64,000 bases of DNA from Novosphingobium sp. 9U (lineage in GTDB: Bacteria; Pseudomonadota; Alphaproteobacteria; Sphingomonadales; Sphingomonadaceae): contig NZ_LR732539.1 of NCBI RefSeq assembly GCF_902506425.1, positions 1-64,000 of the forward strand, given 5' to 3'. Below the pieces are notes generated by a model, which searched no databases, was not told the origin of the DNA, and saw only the letters and a list, made by a program, of their open reading frames with translations. The position numbers were made by a program, and so were the translations under genes. Positions 34,984 to 44,333 of this stretch are shown piece after piece; position 1 is the first letter of the stretch, and every line of letters starts with the position of its first letter.

Positions 34984-35677
34984 CCGCCTCCACCGCTGCT
35001 TTCGCGGGTCGGTACAGCACCGCGCTCGCCAGGAACGCCCACCCGGCGCCGCCCAGCCATCCGGCGAGCACGTCGCTGGGCCAGTGCACGCCCAGCCACA
35101 CGCGGCTCCAGGCGATCACCAGGCTGACCACCAGCGCCGCTCCGATGATCGTCGCTCTCACCGAATGCCGCCGGCTCAATGCCGCGAACGCCAGGGCAAT
35201 GCTGATGTAGACCACGGCCGAGTTGAAGCTGTGGCCGCTCGGAAAGCTGTTGCCCCCGGCCTCCATCAGGTGCGGCACGATCTGCGGGCGCGGGCGGCCC
35301 ACCAGGTTCTTGATGCCGCTGTTGACCACCCAGGCGAGCACCACCGTCAACGCAAGCAGCAGAGCCTCGCGGCGCAGGCCGATGAACAGCAGCGCCACCA
35401 CAGCCATGATCGCGACCAAGTTGCGCAGCAGCACACCGCCGAGGGCGGTCAGGTCGCGCACGCCCTCTCCAAGGCCCGACGGTCCCCACGGGAGGAGGTC
35501 CGCTCCGCGCCAGAGCAGCATACCGGCCTGGTCGAACGTGGCGGTCTGTCCGCGGGCGACGGCCCAGGCGATCCCGGCAAAGACAAGCCAGCACAGCAGC
35601 GCCAGGCCCAGCGACTTGCGCGGATCGATGCGGTGGCCGTACTTCGGGACTGCGATGGTTTCGGTTTCATTGGCCAT
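34940..35677 (-). CDS. PAP2-family membrane phosphatase
   Basis: A 245-residue integral membrane phosphatase, starting at the ATG at 35675-35677. The three active-site motifs are present in order: KNLVGRPRP, PSGHSFNS and SRVWLGVHWPSDVLAG. Around them are five to six membrane helices. Enzymes of this type remove phosphate from phosphatidic acid, undecaprenyl pyrophosphate or related lipids on the outer face of the inner membrane. The C-terminus is Pro-rich. The gene is divergent from the photolyase gene with only 41 bases between the starts, and its 3' end overlaps the membrane hydrolase gene on the other strand. Confidence 0.9.
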   Translation of the reverse strand: MANETETIAVPKYGHRIDPRKSLGLALLCWLVFAGIAWAVARGQTATFDQAGMLLWRGADLLPWGPSGLGEGVRDLTALGGVLLRNLVAIMAVVALLFIGLRREALLLALTVVLAWVVNSGIKNLVGRPRPQIVPHLMEAGGNSFPSGHSFNSAVVYISIALAFAALSRRHSVRATIIGAALVVSLVIAWSRVWLGVHWPSDVLAGWLGGAGWAFLASAVLYRPAKAAVEAVSEPADSPPPPTVH

Positions 35678-35718
35678 AAGGGCAGGGAACGCGCCGCAGG
35701 CGGGCTCGTTGCGCGGGC

Positions 35719-37113
35719 ATGAGTGCTTCAACCAAACCGCCGCGCATCGTCTGGCTGCGCCGCGACTTGCGGCTGGCGGACCAAGCTGCCTTCTGTGCCG
35801 CTGCCGAACAAGGGCCTGTGATCCCGGTCTACATCCTGGACGACGAGCGGGCGGGGGACCGCAAGCTGGGCAGTGCCTCGCGATGGTGGCTCCACGGCAG
35901 TCTCGAGGCGCTGGATGCTCGGCTCTCGGCCGCCGGATCCCGACTAGTCCTGCGCCGTGGCGACAGCGTTGCGGCGCTGGTCGCGCTGGTAGCGGAGACC
36001 GGTGCCAGCGGCGTGGAGGCCGTCCGGCACTACGAGCCCTGGTGGCGCGAGGCGGAGGAGCAGCTTGGCAGTCAAGTCGAGCTTCACCTGCACGATGGCA
36101 ATTACCTGGCGCCGCCAGGCACGGTAACGACGGGCTCGGGCCAGCCATACAAGATCTACACGCCCTTCGCCCGCGCGCTTACCGCTCTGCTGCCGCTGCG
36201 CGATCCGTTGCCCGAGCCGACGCTACCGACACCTGCGAAGTGGCCGCATTCCGACAAGCTCGCTGACTGGGGCCTGCTGCCGATCAAGCCTGACTGGGCA
36301 AGCGGCTTTCGTGAGGCTTGGGCGCCCGGCGAGCAGGAGGCGCACGCACAGCTGGAGCACTTCACCGATCACGTGAAGGACTATGCGGAGGGACGCAACC
36401 TGCCGTCCGTCGATGGCTCGTCACGGCTGTCTCCACGCCTGCATTGGGGTGAAATTTCGCCGACGCAAGTGTGGCACACGCTCGAGGAGGTGCACGGGAA
36501 GGGCGCGGATACATTCCGCGGCGAGATCGTCTGGCGTGACTATGCGCAAAACGTGATCGACCAGTTTCCGCGCTACTCCGAGGAGAGCTACCGGGAGGCT
36601 TTCGCTCACTTCCCGTGGCGCGATCCGGCGAAAGACAAGGGCGCCGCGGCAGACCTGCAGGCATGGCAGCAAGGCCGGACAGGCTATCCGATCGTCGATG
36701 CTGGCATGCGGCAGCTGTGGACGATGGGGTGGATGCACAATCGCGTGCGGATGATCACCGCGAGCTTCCTGATCAAGCACCTGCTAATCGACTGGCGACA
36801 TGGCGAGCGCTGGTTCTGGGATACTCTGGTCGATGCCGATTACGGCAACAACGGGGTGAACTGGCAGTGGGTCGCAGGCTCGGGAGTGGACGCGAGCATG
36901 TTCCCGCGGATCATGGCGCCGCTGACCCAATCGGCAAAGTTCGATGCTGCCGACTACATCCGTGAGTGGGTGCCCGAACTGGCCGATCTGCCGGACGCGT
37001 CGATCCATGATCCGGGAGAGGGTGAGCGTCCCAAAGCCTATCCGGAAAAGCTGATCGGGCACCGGGAAGCGCGGGAGCGGGCCTTGGCTGCGTACCGGCA
37101 GGTGCGGGCTTAG
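35719..37113 (+). CDS. phrB: Deoxyribodipyrimidine photolyase
   Basis: A 464-residue DNA photolyase that uses blue light and FAD to split cyclobutane pyrimidine dimers. The N-terminal antenna domain begins PRIVWLRRDLRLADQAAF. The FAD-binding helical domain shows SRLSPRLHWGEISPTQVW, FRGEIVWRDYAQNVIDQFP, YPIVDAGMRQLWTMGWMHNRVRMITASFLIKHLLIDWRHGE (split family signature, all elements in order) and the NGVNWQWVAGSGVDASMFPRI end. The length matches class I CPD photolyases. A cyclopropane fatty acid synthase gene follows 76 bases downstream, a pairing known from light and singlet-oxygen stress responses in other alphaproteobacteria. Confidence 0.95.
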   Translation: MSASTKPPRIVWLRRDLRLADQAAFCAAAEQGPVIPVYILDDERAGDRKLGSASRWWLHGSLEALDARLSAAGSRLVLRRGDSVAALVALVAETGASGVEAVRHYEPWWREAEEQLGSQVELHLHDGNYLAPPGTVTTGSGQPYKIYTPFARALTALLPLRDPLPEPTLPTPAKWPHSDKLADWGLLPIKPDWASGFREAWAPGEQEAHAQLEHFTDHVKDYAEGRNLPSVDGSSRLSPRLHWGEISPTQVWHTLEEVHGKGADTFRGEIVWRDYAQNVIDQFPRYSEESYREAFAHFPWRDPAKDKGAAADLQAWQQGRTGYPIVDAGMRQLWTMGWMHNRVRMITASFLIKHLLIDWRHGERWFWDTLVDADYGNNGVNWQWVAGSGVDASMFPRIMAPLTQSAKFDAADYIREWVPELADLPDASIHDPGEGERPKAYPEKLIGHREARERALAAYRQVRA

Positions 37114-37189
37114 GCCGTCCTTCGCGGCGTACCGGCAATCACGCACCCGCCCGATTGCCAGCGCCGCCTATCCGTTCCATATCGCGGCC

Positions 37190-38479
37190 ATGAACGCGCA
37201 AGTTCCGGGCAGAGGACATGAGCTCGTCGCCGCCGGGCGGCCGCTGGGCATCGGGCCGCAGTGGCTGGCACGCCTGTGGGCGGGTGGGCTCAACCGCGTG
37301 CTCGACCGGATCGATGCGGGCTTGGCGCGCGGGTCGATCATGGCGACGCTGCCGGACGGCTCGACACGCCTGCTGGGTGGACGCGAGGAGGGTTTCGACT
37401 GCGTGGTCGAGTTGCGCAGTTTCCGCGCGCTGCTGCGGCTCGCGACCGGGGGCTCGGTGGGCTGGTACCAGGCCTGGGAAGCGGGCGAGTGGACCAGCCC
37501 CGATCCGGTGCCGCTGTTCGCGCTGTTCATGGACAATGCGATCACGCTGGGCCAGGCCGCGCGCGCTAGGGGGCCGTGGCGCCTGGCCGCACGCTGGCTG
37601 CACCGCCTGCACCGCAACTCGCGCAAGGGTGCTCAGCGCAACATCCACGCCCACTACGACCTGGGTAACGACTTCTACGCGCAGTGGCTGGGCACCACGA
37701 TGTTCTACTCCAGCGCCCTGTTCAGCCGCGAGAACGGCCCGAGCCAGCACGCGCAGTTCTTCAGCGAGCTCGACGCCGGGCAATCCGCCAAGGTCGCCGC
37801 GCTGGACCAGCGGCTGACGCTGTCGCCGGGCGAGCGCGTGCTGGAGATTGGCTGCGGCTGGGGCACGCTTGCCGCGTGCCTCGCCGAAGAGCGCGGCGTG
37901 CTGGTCGATGCCATCAGCTTGTCGGACGAGCAGCTGGACTATGCGGGCACGCGCTGGTCACCCAAGCGCGGTGCGGTCGATTTCCGCAAGCAGGATTATC
38001 GCGACGTCGCCGGCGCTTACGATGCGATCGTCAGCGTCGAGATGGTCGAGGCGGTGGGCCGCGAGTACTGGGGTGAGTTCCTGGACTGCATCGCCCGCAA
38101 CCTGCGCCCCGGCGGCAGGGCGGCGCTGCAGTACATCTCGCTGTGCGACGAGCTGTTCGAAAGCTACGCGCAGAGCGCCGACTTCATCCAGACCTACATC
38201 TTCCCCGGTGGCATGCTGCTGAACGAGCCTGAGTTCCGGGCGCTGGCAGAGGAGCGTGGGCTCACCTGGGAAGACCATCAGCCGTTCGGCCTGGACTACG
38301 CGCGCACCCTGGCGATGTGGCGCGAGCGGTTCGACGATGCGGTGGAGGAAGGGCGTTTGCCGGTCGGCTTCGACGAGCACTTCGTCCGGCTCTGGCGCTA
38401 TTACCTGATGTACTGCGAGGGCGGCTTCCTGGGCGGCGGCATCGACGTGGCGCAAGTCACGCTGCGCAAGGCCGCCTGA
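37190..38479 (+). CDS. cfa: Cyclopropane-fatty-acyl-phospholipid synthase family protein
   Basis: A 429-residue SAM-dependent enzyme that adds a methylene bridge to double bonds of membrane phospholipid acyl chains. The N-terminal lipid-binding part (residues 1-140) precedes the marker AHYDLGNDFYAQWL. The SAM site is VLEIGCGWGTLAACLAEE, followed by VSVEMVEAVGREYW and FIQTYIFPGGMLLNEPEF, and then the C-terminal EHFVRLWRYYLMYCEGGFLGGGID. These are hallmarks of the CFA synthase family. It follows the photolyase gene in the same orientation and may share its regulation. Some family members instead act on other lipids or on fatty-acid furan synthesis. Confidence 0.92.
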   Translation: MNAQVPGRGHELVAAGRPLGIGPQWLARLWAGGLNRVLDRIDAGLARGSIMATLPDGSTRLLGGREEGFDCVVELRSFRALLRLATGGSVGWYQAWEAGEWTSPDPVPLFALFMDNAITLGQAARARGPWRLAARWLHRLHRNSRKGAQRNIHAHYDLGNDFYAQWLGTTMFYSSALFSRENGPSQHAQFFSELDAGQSAKVAALDQRLTLSPGERVLEIGCGWGTLAACLAEERGVLVDAISLSDEQLDYAGTRWSPKRGAVDFRKQDYRDVAGAYDAIVSVEMVEAVGREYWGEFLDCIARNLRPGGRAALQYISLCDELFESYAQSADFIQTYIFPGGMLLNEPEFRALAEERGLTWEDHQPFGLDYARTLAMWRERFDDAVEEGRLPVGFDEHFVRLWRYYLMYCEGGFLGGGIDVAQVTLRKAA

Positions 38480-38488
38480 CGCCGCGCT

Positions 38489-38836
38489 CTACCCGCGGTA
38501 GACGCTCTCGCCCTGCCAGCGCATCAGGATCGATTCGTAGAGCATCGGGCCCAGCAGATCGTCGAAGGCGCATCCGACCAGGCCTTGCTCCCACCAGATC
38601 ACGCGCGCTTGCAGGGCATCGTGGTCGGGCAGGGTCAGCCAACACATCGTGCCGCCAGGGATCCGGCTGATCGCCGTCGCTGAAAAGCCGGAGAGCGAAA
38701 GATTGCGCACCACCGTCTGGATCTTCTTGCCGCCTGCCGGTCGCAAGGCAGCGGGAATGGAAAGGCGCGTGCGATGTGCGCTGCGGTCTTCCTGCGCTGC
38801 AAAGGCGTACTTGTCGGTCTGCGTGCTGTTCATCAT
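38489..38836 (-). CDS. PilZ domain protein
   Basis: A 115-residue single-domain protein from the ATG at 38834-38836, which has GGA six bases upstream; a GTG 18 bases earlier is possible. The PilZ c-di-GMP motifs can be seen: the arginine cluster RSAHRTRLSIP and NLSLSGFSA, which fits the (D/N)xSxxG consensus. Stand-alone PilZ proteins act as c-di-GMP adaptors in motility, polysaccharide production or biofilm switching. The gene is convergent with cfa nine bases away and has no functional partner nearby. Confidence 0.85.
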   Translation of the reverse strand: MMNSTQTDKYAFAAQEDRSAHRTRLSIPAALRPAGGKKIQTVVRNLSLSGFSATAISRIPGGTMCWLTLPDHDALQARVIWWEQGLVGCAFDDLLGPMLYESILMRWQGESVYRG

Positions 38837-38912
38837 CGCCGTCCGGTCTGCCACGGGGACTCGCAGTCACCCTTTCCTAACAAGACATGGCAGAGAGGAG
38901 GTTGCCGCGGTG

Positions 38913-39632
38913 TTACCTCGCAGGGTTAACGGACTCGCGGTGTCCGGTCATAAATGGCTCTGACAAAAGGGAAACGATGCGTGTCGCAACCACCTCGGGC
39001 GGCTTGACCGATGCGGGGTCCTCACCAGGGTAGGCGCGCTCGCGCATCTTGGTTCGGGTCGCGCCGGGGTTGACGATCGCGACGCGCACCTTGGAAATAT
39101 TCGCCACCTCTTGCGCGTGGCAGTCGAGCAGCATTTCGAATGCGGCCTTGGTCGAGGCGTAGGCGCCCCAGAACGGGCGCGGGGCCGTGGCCACCGTGCT
39201 GGTCAGCCCGATGATGCGGCCATCGGCGCTCGCGCGGAGCAGATGATCGAAGTTGGCGATCAGCGCCTGGGTTGCCAGGACATTGACCGTCATCGCCTTG
39301 TTCCACGCCTTCTGATCGATTTGCGCTACCGAAGTAAGCTCTGGCAACAGCGCCGCGTTGATCACTAGGATGTCGAGCTTGTCCCAGCGCTGGCCCAGTG
39401 CCGTCGCCAGGCGCGCGATGCCGTCCGGCTCGCTCAGATCTACCGGTGCGATCGTCGCCGAGCCGCCGGCCGCGAAGATCGCCTCCTCGACTACCTCAAG
39501 CCCCTTGGTATCGCGCGCGGTCAGCACCACGTGCGCGCCGGCGGCAGCAAGTGCCTTGGCCGTCGCCGCGCCGATGCCCTTGCTCGCGCCGGTCACCAGC
39601 GCGGTCTGCCCTTCCAACATCGGCGAACTCAC
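38913..39632 (-). CDS. SDR family NAD(P)-dependent oxidoreductase
   Basis: A 239-residue classical short-chain dehydrogenase with TGASKGIG for cofactor binding, NAAL in place of the usual NAG, Ser in GLTSTVATA and the catalytic YASTK. The GTG at 39630-39632 overlaps the purF stop by four bases (GTGA); an ATG four codons later is the alternative start. The resemblance is to the YciK-like group, and it may be co-translated with purF. The substrate is unknown and a link to purine synthesis is not expected. Confidence 0.9.
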   Translation of the reverse strand: MSSPMLEGQTALVTGASKGIGAATAKALAAAGAHVVLTARDTKGLEVVEEAIFAAGGSATIAPVDLSEPDGIARLATALGQRWDKLDILVINAALLPELTSVAQIDQKAWNKAMTVNVLATQALIANFDHLLRASADGRIIGLTSTVATAPRPFWGAYASTKAAFEMLLDCHAQEVANISKVRVAIVNPGATRTKMRERAYPGEDPASVKPPEVVATRIVSLLSEPFMTGHRESVNPAR

Positions 39633-41098
39633 GCGACTTTGTGGACGGGCAGCGTCAGCAAGTCGGGCGTCTCACGCTCAGCCAGGTCGGTCAGCGAGGT
39701 CGGGTACTCACCGCTGAAGCAGGCGTCGCAGAATTGCGGGCATTTGTTGTTGCGCTCCGCCTCACCAACCGCGCGATAGAGGCCGTCGATCGACACAAAG
39801 GCTAGGCTATCGGCCTTGATGAAGGCGGCCATCGCCTCGGTGTCCATGTTCGCTGCCAGCAGCTTGGAGCGCTCGGGCGTGTCGACACCGTAGAAGCAGG
39901 AGTGCCCCGTAGGAGGGCTGGCGATGCGCATGTGCACTTCGGCCGCGCCGGCGTCGCGCATCATTTCGACGATCTTCATCGAAGTGGTGCCGCGCACGAT
40001 CGAATCATCGATCAGGATGACCCGCTTGCCTTCGATGATAGCGCGGTTGGCGTTGTGCTTGCGCTTCACGTCAGCGTGGCGCGCGCCCTCCGAGGGCTGG
40101 ATGAAGGTGCGCCCGACGTAGTGCGAGCGGATGATGCCGAGTTCAAACGGGATGCCCGATTCCTGCGCATAGCCGATCGCCGCCGGCACGCCGCTGTCCG
40201 GCACGGGAATGACGATATCGGCATGTGCTGGCGATTCCTTGGCCAGCTCTACGCCGATGTGCTTGCGCACTTCGTAGACCGATCGGCCGTCCATCACCGA
40301 ATCGGGGCGGCTGAAATACACGTGCTCGAAGATGCAGGGGCGCGGGGCCGGGTTGCCGAACGGGCGGTGGCTGGAGATTGTGCCCTTGTGGTCGACCTGG
40401 ACCATCTCGCCCGGCTCGATCGAGCGGACGAATTCGGCGCCGACCACATCGAGAGCGACCGTTTCGCTGGCAAAGATCGTCGCTTCGCCAAGCCGGCCCA
40501 TGACCAGCGGGCGGATGCCCAGCGGATCCCGGCAAGCGATCATCCCCTGGTCGGTCATGCAGATCAGCGAGTAGGCGCCTTCTACCATGCGCAGCGCATC
40601 GACGAAGCGGTCGAGCAGGGTGGGGTAGCGGCTGGTCGCGACGAGGTGGATGATCACCTCGGTGTCGGACGTCGATTGAAAGATCGCGCCGCGCCGAACC
40701 AGCTCGCGCTTAAGCGCGGTGGCGTTGGAGATGTTGCCGTTGTGGGCGATCGAAAAGCCGCCCGCGGACAGGTCCGCGAACAACGGCTGGACATTGCGCA
40801 GGCCAGACCCACCGGTCGTGGAGTAGCGCACATGGCCAGAGGCCATGTCGCCCGGCAGCGTCTCGGAAATCGACTTGTCGGCAAAGACTTGGGCGACGTG
40901 GCCGAGGCCCTTGTGCGAGTAGAACTCGCGGCCGTCGAAAGTGGTGATGCCCACCGCTTCCTGCCCGCGGTGCTGCAGAGCGTGGAGCCCGAGCGCGGCG
41001 ATGTTCACCGCGTCCCGAGCACCGATCACGCCGAAGACGCCGCACTCTTCGCGCAGTTTGTCCCCGTCGGCATCACGGAAGGGGTGTGTCATGTTCAT
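39629..41098 (-). CDS. purF: Amidophosphoribosyltransferase
   Basis: Catalyses the first committed step of purine synthesis, transferring ammonia from glutamine to PRPP. The product is 489 residues from the ATG at 41096-41098 (GGA upstream); an ATG two codons later is equally possible. A short propeptide precedes the nucleophile Cys in REECGVFGVIGARDA, as in the iron-sulfur type PurF. The glutaminase domain shows LQHRGQEAVGI and GHVRYSTTGGS; the PRPP-binding loop is VILIDDSIVRGTTS. The C-terminal half contains three Cys (CPQFCDACFSGEYPT) typical of the Fe-S containing class. The SDR gene overlaps its end. Confidence 0.96.
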   Translation of the reverse strand: MNMTHPFRDADGDKLREECGVFGVIGARDAVNIAALGLHALQHRGQEAVGITTFDGREFYSHKGLGHVAQVFADKSISETLPGDMASGHVRYSTTGGSGLRNVQPLFADLSAGGFSIAHNGNISNATALKRELVRRGAIFQSTSDTEVIIHLVATSRYPTLLDRFVDALRMVEGAYSLICMTDQGMIACRDPLGIRPLVMGRLGEATIFASETVALDVVGAEFVRSIEPGEMVQVDHKGTISSHRPFGNPAPRPCIFEHVYFSRPDSVMDGRSVYEVRKHIGVELAKESPAHADIVIPVPDSGVPAAIGYAQESGIPFELGIIRSHYVGRTFIQPSEGARHADVKRKHNANRAIIEGKRVILIDDSIVRGTTSMKIVEMMRDAGAAEVHMRIASPPTGHSCFYGVDTPERSKLLAANMDTEAMAAFIKADSLAFVSIDGLYRAVGEAERNNKCPQFCDACFSGEYPTSLTDLAERETPDLLTLPVHKVA

Positions 41099-41338
41099 GG
41101 ATGTTTTCCGACCCGCGCGGCGCGTTTTCGCTGTCGGCGCATGTGATGGAAGTGGGTCGAAAAAGCAAGGGGGCAGGGGGCGATGATCGCGGCAGATTGA
41201 TGTTGCATGCGCAAGACAGTGCCGACACGTGGCGCTTGGAACCTTGAACCTCACCCACCGTTACGCACCCGCCTTCGCTTGCCACCGTCACGCCGACGAC
41301 CTATTCGCCGCGCATCTTCCTTGTCACCGGACACTCGC

Positions 41339-42580
41339 TTGCTGCTTTCCCCTTTCGAATGGATGATCGCCAAGCGCTACATGCTGCCTGGCCGGGGCGA
41401 GGCGTTCATCGCCCTTGTCGCCGGCATCAGCCTGGTCGCGGTGATGCTCGGCGTCGCTGCGCTGGTCATCGTCATGAGCGTCATGAACGGCTTCCGGGCC
41501 GAGCTGTTCGACAAGATCGTCGGGCTGAACGGCCACGCTATCATCCAGGCCTACGGCGGCAGGCTGGATAACTGGCAGAGCGTGCTGCAGGAGGTCCGTA
41601 AGACTCCTGGCGTCACGCGCGCCTCCGGCCTGATCGAGCAGCCGCTCCTCGCGACCTTCAACGGGCGTGTCGAAGCTATCCTCGTTCGAGGCAATACGGC
41701 CGAGGACATCACGCGTCTCAAGCCGCAGCTGAAGGCTGGGAGCCTTTCGCCTCTGAAGCCGGGTGCTGATCAAGTCGCGATAGGGTCACGACTGGCTGAG
41801 AGCCTCGGTGTCGGCGTTGGTGACACAATCACCATCATCAATCCTCAAGGCCGCTCGACGCCATTTGGGACGGTGCCGCGCCAGATTGCGTACCAAATCG
41901 CCGCCATCTTCGAGATCGGGGTTTACGACTACGATCAAGCCTTCGTGGTGATGCCTATCCCCGATGCTCAGACACTGTTGCTCACCGGCAATACCATCCA
42001 GATGATCGAGGTCACGACAACCGATCCCGACAAGGTCGGGGAGATCATGGCACCTCTCGTGCGGCGCTTCTCCGGTCAGGCCGAAGTCAAGGACTGGAAG
42101 ACGATCAACGCCTCGCTGTTCGAAGCGCTGGCGGTGGAGCGCGTGGCGATGTTCGTGGTGCTGTCGATCATCGTGCTGGTCGCGGTGTTCAACATCCTGT
42201 CCTCGCTGATTATGCTCGTGCGGGCCAAGACGCGCGACATCGCCATCCTGCGCACCATGGGGGCGACGCGAAGATCGCTGATGAAGATCTTCGTCACCGC
42301 CGGCTTCCTGATCGGCGCGCTCGGTACCGGTGCGGGTGTGCTGCTCGGCTTCGTGTTCCTGTTCTTCCGTCAGCCCATCGTGCATGGCGTCGAGATCCTC
42401 ACGGGGCAGAACCTGTGGGATCCTTCGATCCGGTTCCTGACCGAGCTGCCCAGCCGTACCGACCCTGTCGAAGTCACTGTGATATGTGTGCTCAGCCTAG
42501 TCCTCAGCTTCCTGGCGACGCTCTATCCCGCTTCGCGCGCGGCGGGCACCGATCCCGTACAGGTGCTGCGTTATGAGTAG
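41339..42580 (+). CDS. Lipoprotein-releasing ABC transporter permease (LolC/E type)
   Basis: A 413-residue inner-membrane protein of the LolCDE system that extracts lipoproteins destined for the outer membrane. There is no ATG in the expected place; the TTG at 41339 gives [24 protein letters not shown], the family's usual N-terminus, and the right length. The first membrane helix ([29 protein letters not shown]) is followed by a large periplasmic domain and three further helices ([65 protein letters not shown]). The single permease gene suggests the LolF-type homodimer common in alphaproteobacteria. It overlaps lolD by eight bases. Confidence 0.9.
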   Translation: MLLSPFEWMIAKRYMLPGRGEAFIALVAGISLVAVMLGVAALVIVMSVMNGFRAELFDKIVGLNGHAIIQAYGGRLDNWQSVLQEVRKTPGVTRASGLIEQPLLATFNGRVEAILVRGNTAEDITRLKPQLKAGSLSPLKPGADQVAIGSRLAESLGVGVGDTITIINPQGRSTPFGTVPRQIAYQIAAIFEIGVYDYDQAFVVMPIPDAQTLLLTGNTIQMIEVTTTDPDKVGEIMAPLVRRFSGQAEVKDWKTINASLFEALAVERVAMFVVLSIIVLVAVFNILSSLIMLVRAKTRDIAILRTMGATRRSLMKIFVTAGFLIGALGTGAGVLLGFVFLFFRQPIVHGVEILTGQNLWDPSIRFLTELPSRTDPVEVTVICVLSLVLSFLATLYPASRAAGTDPVQVLRYE

Positions 42581-43277
42581 CTCCATCCATTCTGGCCCAG
42601 TCGTCGTCCTGGATCAGCTGACGCGCAGCTTCGAGCAAGGCGGCGTGCGTATCGATGTGCTGCGCGGCGCGAACCTGGCCATCCGTCCCGGCGAGATCGT
42701 CGCGCTGCTGGGGCCATCGGGCTCCGGCAAGTCGACGATGTTGCAGGCTATCGGCCTGCTCGAAGGCGGCTTTGGCGGCAAGATCGAGATCGCCGGCATC
42801 GACGCCTCTCGTCTTGGCAAGGACCAGCGCGCGGCCGTGCGGCGCGACCACATCGGGTTCGTCTACCAGTTCCATCACCTGCTGCCCGACTTCTCGGCGA
42901 TCGAGAACGTGGTGCTGCCGCAGCTTGTCGCCGACAAGCCGCACGCCGAAGCACAGGCTCGCGCCAGTGAGCTCCTATCGGCGCTGGGGCTCGCCAACCG
43001 GCTCGACCATCGTCCGAGTCAGCTTTCGGGCGGCGAGCAGCAGCGCGTGGCGGTCGCCCGCGCACTCGCCAACAAGCCGCAGCTGGTTCTGGCGGACGAG
43101 CCTACCGGCAACCTCGACGAAGCCACAGCCGATCGCGTGCTCGGTCAGTTTCTCGAACTAGTTCGGGGCGAGGGCTCGGCCGCGCTGGTGGCGACTCATA
43201 ACGAGCGGCTCGCGATGGCGATGGATCGCGTCGTCCGCCTCCACGATGGCCTGCTCGAGGAAACTCACCTTCGTTGA
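42573..43277 (+). CDS. lolD: Lipoprotein-releasing system ATP-binding protein
   Basis: A 234-residue ATPase of the MacB/LolD branch. Motifs: Walker [11 protein letters not shown]-loop [21 protein letters not shown] (family marker), signature [15 protein letters not shown], Walker [16 protein letters not shown]. It drives lipoprotein release through the permease encoded just upstream; the start lies inside the permease gene, so translation is coupled. The length and LLPDFSA motif favour LolD over FtsE or a general exporter. Confidence 0.94.
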   Translation: MSSSIHSGPVVVLDQLTRSFEQGGVRIDVLRGANLAIRPGEIVALLGPSGSGKSTMLQAIGLLEGGFGGKIEIAGIDASRLGKDQRAAVRRDHIGFVYQFHHLLPDFSAIENVVLPQLVADKPHAEAQARASELLSALGLANRLDHRPSQLSGGEQQRVAVARALANKPQLVLADEPTGNLDEATADRVLGQFLELVRGEGSAALVATHNERLAMAMDRVVRLHDGLLEETHLR

Positions 43278-43338
43278 TTTACGTTAGTGCAGCGACAAGA
43301 TCCAGAAACATCGCGGCAAGAAACCTCAGGAGAAAGTG

Positions 43339-43623
43339 ATGAGCGACATCCCCACCACCATCGACGGTGAGCCCGGTCAGCCGGCCAGCGCAGGCTGGAA
43401 CGACGCGGCCGAGCTGCACAAGTGCGAAGATGGTGGCGGCCTGTTCCATCGCTTGAAGACGATCCGCCGTGGCACCCTAGCAGAGCTGATCTCGTTCGTG
43501 CTTAGCCTGCCCGACGAGGACCAGGGCGACTACGCGATCCAGAAGGAAGGCGATCATCAGCTGCGTATCGGCGAGATCCGCAGCCTGTCGCGCCGCGCGG
43601 ACTTTCCGCCTCGCCCGAACTGA
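43339..43623 (+). CDS. Small hypothetical protein
   Basis: A 94-residue protein from the ATG at 43339, with an excellent ribosome binding site (AGGAG, six bases upstream). I do not recognise a family. It is acidic in the first half (GWNDAAELHKCEDGGGLFHRLKTIRRGTLAELISFVLSLPDEDQGDYAIQ, no signal peptide), then ends in a basic tail (RSLSRRADFPPRPN). It lies 61 bases after lolD in the same direction, and the glutathione peroxidase gene starts 134 bases further on. Strong translation signals and ordinary codon use make it very likely real. Confidence 0.78.
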   Translation: MSDIPTTIDGEPGQPASAGWNDAAELHKCEDGGGLFHRLKTIRRGTLAELISFVLSLPDEDQGDYAIQKEGDHQLRIGEIRSLSRRADFPPRPN

Positions 43624-43757
43624 GAGGCGGTTGCGTTCACGCCGTAAGTCTCTGATTATTAAGCGCACCTTCAGGGTGCCTGTGCGATATGGCCGCTCAT
43701 GACGAGCGTCCATCCGGCCAGGCCCCCTGACTTCTGCAACAACGGGGAGGCGCAGCT

Positions 43758-44237
43758 GTGAAGACGATCGCCGACTTCGAAGTGAAAACCGGTAGCGGCA
43801 CGCAGATCTCGCTCGCAGAGAAGGCGGGCAAGGTCCTGCTGGTGGTGAACACCGCCAGCCGCTGCGGCTTCACGCCGCAATACACCGGCCTGGAAGGTCT
43901 GTGGCAGCAGTATCGCGAGCGCGGGTTCGAGGTGTTGGCATTTCCGTGCAATCAATTCGGCAACCAGGAACCTGCCGGGGACGCGGAAATCGCCACGTTC
44001 TGCGATATCCACTTCGGCCTCAGCTTCCCCCTGATGAGCAAGGTGGAGGTGAACGGCGCCGGTGCGGCTCCGCTGTTCGACTGGCTCAAGGGCGAGGCGC
44101 CCGGCATGCTCGGAACGCGGCGGATAAAATGGAACTTCACCAAGTTCCTCATCGACCGAGCTGGCAAGGTCGTTCGGCGTTATGGACCGACCGTCAAGCC
44201 CAAGAAGCTGAGCCGGCACATCGAGGCCTTGCTCTGA
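43758..44237 (+). CDS. Glutathione peroxidase family protein
   Basis: A 159-residue thiol peroxidase reducing hydroperoxides with glutathione or thioredoxin. It starts at a GTG behind GGGAGG. Active-site residues are seen: Cys in NTASRCGFTPQYTGLE (a cysteine, not selenocysteine, version), Gln in FPCNQFGNQEP and the Trp-Asn pair in IKWNFTKFLIDRAG. The second cysteine in FPCNQFG is typical of bacterial enzymes that can use thioredoxin. It is co-oriented with the following dnaE, but separated by a hairpin and about 100 bases. Confidence 0.94.
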   Translation: MKTIADFEVKTGSGTQISLAEKAGKVLLVVNTASRCGFTPQYTGLEGLWQQYRERGFEVLAFPCNQFGNQEPAGDAEIATFCDIHFGLSFPLMSKVEVNGAGAAPLFDWLKGEAPGMLGTRRIKWNFTKFLIDRAGKVVRRYGPTVKPKKLSRHIEALL

Positions 44238-44270
44238 CACTTCCTCTCGCCGGTGGGGCGAGGACAAGTG
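44238..44270. terminator. Hairpin downstream of glutathione peroxidase gene
   Basis: Outer arms CACTT (44238-44242) and AAGTG (44266-44270) and inner arms CTCGCC (44246-44251) and GGCGAG (44257-44262) could fold into an interrupted hairpin immediately after the stop codon. No T-run follows. It may separate the peroxidase transcript from dnaE. Confidence 0.35.
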
Positions 44271-44333
44271 CAATCCACCACTTCCGCTCCGACCGCCCTT
44301 GATCGGACGAACTGTCGACGCCAAAACCACTTG

